NCBI GenBank assembly: GCA_036960485.1
Contig: JBALXS010000009.1
Coordinates: forward strand, 13,260 to 77,259
DNA length: 64,000 nt
Direction of reading: 5' to 3'
DNA from: Rs1 sp036960485
GTDB taxonomy: Bacteria > Pseudomonadota > Gammaproteobacteria > Pseudomonadales > Balneatricaceae
This document shows positions 62,069 through 64,000 of this stretch, one piece after another. The notes beneath the pieces were generated by a model, which saw only the letters and a list, made by a program, of their open reading frames with translations, made no database searches and was not told where the DNA came from. Positions within the stretch are counted from its first letter, which is position 1, and each line of letters opens with the position of its first letter. The position numbers and the translations under genes were made by a program.

Positions 62069-62743
62069 ATGAAAAGCTACCAATGGATGTCTGAGCATGT
62101 AATTGCCAGGGTTGGGGTTGAAAAGCTGCAATCAAGATATGATTTAGTAAGAACGAAGTCAGAGCTGGCTGAATTAAATGATAGTTACTTATTGTCTAAC
62201 TTATCGCGCAGAGTGTTTCGTGCAGGTATACGTCATGCAGTGGTCGATGCTAAATGGCCTGAATTTGAGAAAGCCTTTTTTGACTTCGAGCCCCACAAAG
62301 TTGCGTTGATGAGTGATGATCAATTAGAGAATTTAATGCAAAATGACAAAATCATTCGCCATTGGGGGAAAATTAAAGCGACGCGTTTAAATGCATTCAT
62401 GGTGACCGAGTACCAAGAGAAATACGGCAGCTTTGCCAACTTTATTGCTAACTGGCCAAGTAATGACATAGTAGGTTTATGGGCAGAGCTGAAAAAAAAT
62501 GGTGCTCATTTAGGAGGTAATTCAGCAGGTTCTTTCTTGCGTTTAGTGGGTAAAGATACATTTATACTGACTGACGATGTCGTTGCTGCTTTAAAAGCAC
62601 AGGGGATTGTCGATAAAAAGCCTAATTCCAAAAGAGATTTGTTAGCAACACAGCAAGCATTTAATCAATGGCATGAAGAATCTGGTGCTCCTTATAGTCA
62701 TATTAGTCGAATGCTCGCTTTTACCGTGGGCTGGTCATCATAA
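62069..62743 (+). CDS. DNA-3-methyladenine glycosylase I-like protein, lacking the zinc-binding head
   Basis: A 224-residue base-excision glycosylase of the Tag family. LLSNLSRRVFRAGIRHAVVDAKWPEFEKAF, LMQNDKIIRHWGKIKATRLNA and GGNSAGSFLRLVGKDTFILTDDVVAAL match the helix-hairpin-helix core. It lacks the N-terminal Cys-Gly-Trp start and Cys/His zinc ligands of canonical Tag. It would remove alkylated bases from DNA, but specificity is uncertain. Confidence 0.8.
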   Translation: MKSYQWMSEHVIARVGVEKLQSRYDLVRTKSELAELNDSYLLSNLSRRVFRAGIRHAVVDAKWPEFEKAFFDFEPHKVALMSDDQLENLMQNDKIIRHWGKIKATRLNAFMVTEYQEKYGSFANFIANWPSNDIVGLWAELKKNGAHLGGNSAGSFLRLVGKDTFILTDDVVAALKAQGIVDKKPNSKRDLLATQQAFNQWHEESGAPYSHISRMLAFTVGWSS

Positions 62744-62762
62744 TTTCTCTTGGATATGCATA

Positions 62763-62792
62763 CCTAGAACCCTCAAGTTTGAAGGTTCTAGG
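62763..62792. terminator. Bidirectional terminator between tag-like gene and syd
   Basis: CCTAGAACCCTCAA / TTGAAGGTTCTAGG, a 14-bp stem with one mismatch and a two-base loop, between convergent genes. Confidence 0.75.
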
Positions 62793-62812
62793 GAGCTGTA
62801 TATAGAACTTAG

Positions 62813-63397
62813 TTAAATGGGTGTTACTATTAAGCCATCAACGAATTGCGCTAAAGAGTCGGCAATTTTTCGAATCGGTTTTTTGCCCGGCATTTCATAC
62901 CACACTTCGCCGTTATTATTGTTAATGCAAAGCATGCCATCGTCAGGAGAGGTGATAGCAAAGAAAAACGACAGTGTTTGTTTTCGTTTCTTCTTATCAA
63001 GAGCATGGCCGAGCAAGTTGCTGCGAAGGCGTTCCATATCTTCTTGGTTCCATGCCTGCAATAACTCGAGCTCACCTTCAGAGCAGCGTGCGCTCAAATG
63101 ATTTGACCAATATCTAGAGTAGAAAGTGTTAATACTGGGATGGATATCAGTTTCTAATGCTTCACTAAGTCTAGCAAACATGTCTTGAGTACTTTGCTGT
63201 ATCGGTTTCCATAGGCATGGAGCACCATCTGTCAGTTCTTTACTATCTATATAGCATAATGAAGGCCATTGGCTATCGTACTGTGTCTTTAGTAAGTCGC
63301 TATTTGTATTGCGGTGATACTCATACCAGCGGCTCACAAACTGATCGAGTGCGGTATTTGTGATCGGGCAAAGGGGCGTCGTGTTATTTTGATTCAT
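62813..63397 (-). CDS. syd: Syd, SecY-interacting protein
   Basis: A 194-residue cytoplasmic protein that binds SecY and helps remove faulty translocons. Family marks are ALDQFVSRWYEYHRNTNSDLLKTQYDSQWPSLCY at the start, then ALETDIHPSINTFYSRYWS and LLQAWNQEDMERLRSNLLGH, and DDGMLCINNNNGEVWYEMPGKKP. Start ATG 63397. Confidence 0.94.
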   Translation of the reverse strand: MNQNNTTPLCPITNTALDQFVSRWYEYHRNTNSDLLKTQYDSQWPSLCYIDSKELTDGAPCLWKPIQQSTQDMFARLSEALETDIHPSINTFYSRYWSNHLSARCSEGELELLQAWNQEDMERLRSNLLGHALDKKKRKQTLSFFFAITSPDDGMLCINNNNGEVWYEMPGKKPIRKIADSLAQFVDGLIVTPI

Positions 63398-63953
63398 ATG
63401 ATTTTTTTAGCTACTGGCATTAAGTTACTGGGATTAAATAGATTTTACTATCACTAATTTGAGGCGTCAGTGATTAAAACAATACTCTATATCTTTGGGT
63501 CTACTGCACTAGGTTTGCTATCATTTTGCAAAAACAGGGTGATGTTGGGCAAGTAAATAGAAAATATACTTTAATTCCAGGCTGGGTGGGTATTATTTTA
63601 GATATTGTTTGCCAATTTAGTTTGTTGAAGTGAAGAACAGTAATTTAGTGCAGCTTACTTTGAGTTGATAGAGGGGAGGCGATAATAGTGAATTTGTGTG
63701 CATATTAACCGATAAAGTATAAAAAACGAGCAAAAAACAAATTAAATAAAAAAAGATGCGATAATGGTTTGACATCGCAGCGGAATTAACTAGAATTCGC
63801 ACCTCGGTTTGAGGCGAAGTTATCCAAGTGATTAACTTACTTTAAACAGAGAGTTTTAGAAATGAAGTTAAAAGATGAAGCATTAGTGAATTATTGCAAA
63901 TGCCAGCATTATTTAATATGAGTTTAATCTCAAATTTTTAAAATTTACCATGT
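63398..63953. other. Intergenic region before tRNA-Asp
   Basis: 556 bases with the promoter described at 63769, an A-rich tract upstream of it, and a 16-codon frame at 63861 that I do not regard as a proven gene. Confidence 0.5.
63769..63796 (+). promoter_or_regulatory. Strong stable-RNA-type promoter for the tRNA-Asp transcript
   Basis: TTGACA (63769-63774), 16-base spacer, TAGAAT (63791-63796), then a GC-rich discriminator (TCGCACCTCGG) as in growth-rate-controlled tRNA/rRNA promoters. A-tracts at 63721-63756 resemble an UP element. It points to the tRNA 158 bases downstream. Confidence 0.6.
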
Positions 63954-64000
63954 GGAGTGGTAGTTCAGTTGGTTAGAATACCTGCCTGTCACGCAGGGGG
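63954..64000 (+). tRNA. tRNA-Asp(GTC), truncated by window end
   Basis: GGAGTGGTAGTTCAGTTGG begins the acceptor and D arms; anticodon GTC is at 63988-63990 inside CCTGCCTGTCACGCAGG, closely matching bacterial tRNA-Asp. The T arm and 3' acceptor lie beyond the window. Other tRNA genes may follow. Confidence 0.9.

Noticed and set aside
63617..63802. 61-codon minus-strand frame upstream of tRNA-Asp
   Set aside because: It covers the promoter elements at 63769-63796 and has no family or ribosome site; it is likely chance.
1..64000. CRISPR array, prophage or intact insertion sequence
   Set aside because: No regularly spaced repeats with spacers, no phage structural genes and no transposase reading frame seen on either strand.

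Overview
The window is AT-rich chromosomal DNA from a marine-type gammaproteobacterium. Evidence: a dnaB / alr / ruvC / rdgC / syd gene set, a complete cbb3 oxidase cluster, a TRAP transporter for organic acids, LapG/LapD biofilm control and a mini-ProQ protein. Syd, RdgC and the dnaB plus alr pair fit Alteromonadales or a related order; the genus cannot be fixed from this sequence alone. I see no prophage, CRISPR array, rRNA operon or intact insertion sequence. There is one 100-base run of N (1795-1894), an assembly gap that removes the end of a LysE-family gene.

Layout. 1-4.7 kb: 3' part of dnaB, a thioesterase/DUF1289 pair, a LysE exporter cut by the gap, and a PAS/GAF/GGDEF protein overlapping a VOC-fold gene. 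4.9-8 kb: a MocR-type regulator divergent from a solitary ccoG paralogue. 8-9.3 kb: a long gene-poor stretch. 9.3-14.3 kb: a TakP-type TRAP transporter whose large permease carries an unusual helical tail of about 330 residues. 15.2-19.1 kb: a TrpX-type ABC transporter and an AhpD-like gene sharing a palindromic operator. 19.5-26.9 kb: LysR/SnoaL pair, a membrane protein of no recognised family with period-7 repeats at its start, class I aldolase, FKBP isomerase, hydrolase-TetR operon, retropepsin-like protein. 27-35.4 kb: RarD, KfrA-like protein, gamma-glutamyltransferase, LysE exporter with a structured upstream region, glutamate-synthase-like FMN enzyme. 35.6-46.4 kb (minus strand): ccoNOQP, ccoG, fixH, ccoI, ccoS, a SafE-like protein, a nucleosidase and rdgC. 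47.3-54.9 kb: hydrolase, tusA, proQ, lapGD, alr, ruvC. 55-63.4 kb: modABC, ygiQ, alaA-type aminotransferase, atypical tag, syd. The window ends inside a tRNA-Asp gene preceded by a strong stable-RNA-type promoter.

How the genes work together. The 37.5-46.4 kb block builds and matures the high-affinity cbb3 terminal oxidase: CcoNOQP are subunits, CcoI and the SafE-like protein concern copper and metal supply, and CcoG/FixH/CcoS are assembly factors. LapG is the periplasmic protease and LapD the c-di-GMP receptor that holds it; the diguanylate cyclase at 3 kb could feed that signal. The ABC transporter and the AhpD-like gene appear co-regulated through near-identical TGTTGC-N4-GCAACA palindromes. 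The strongest candidates for something undescribed are that two-operon regulon, the tailed TRAP permease, the repeat-laden start of the 21.3-kb membrane protein gene, and a dispersed intergenic repeat of about 125 bp with two clear copies and one possible degenerate one.
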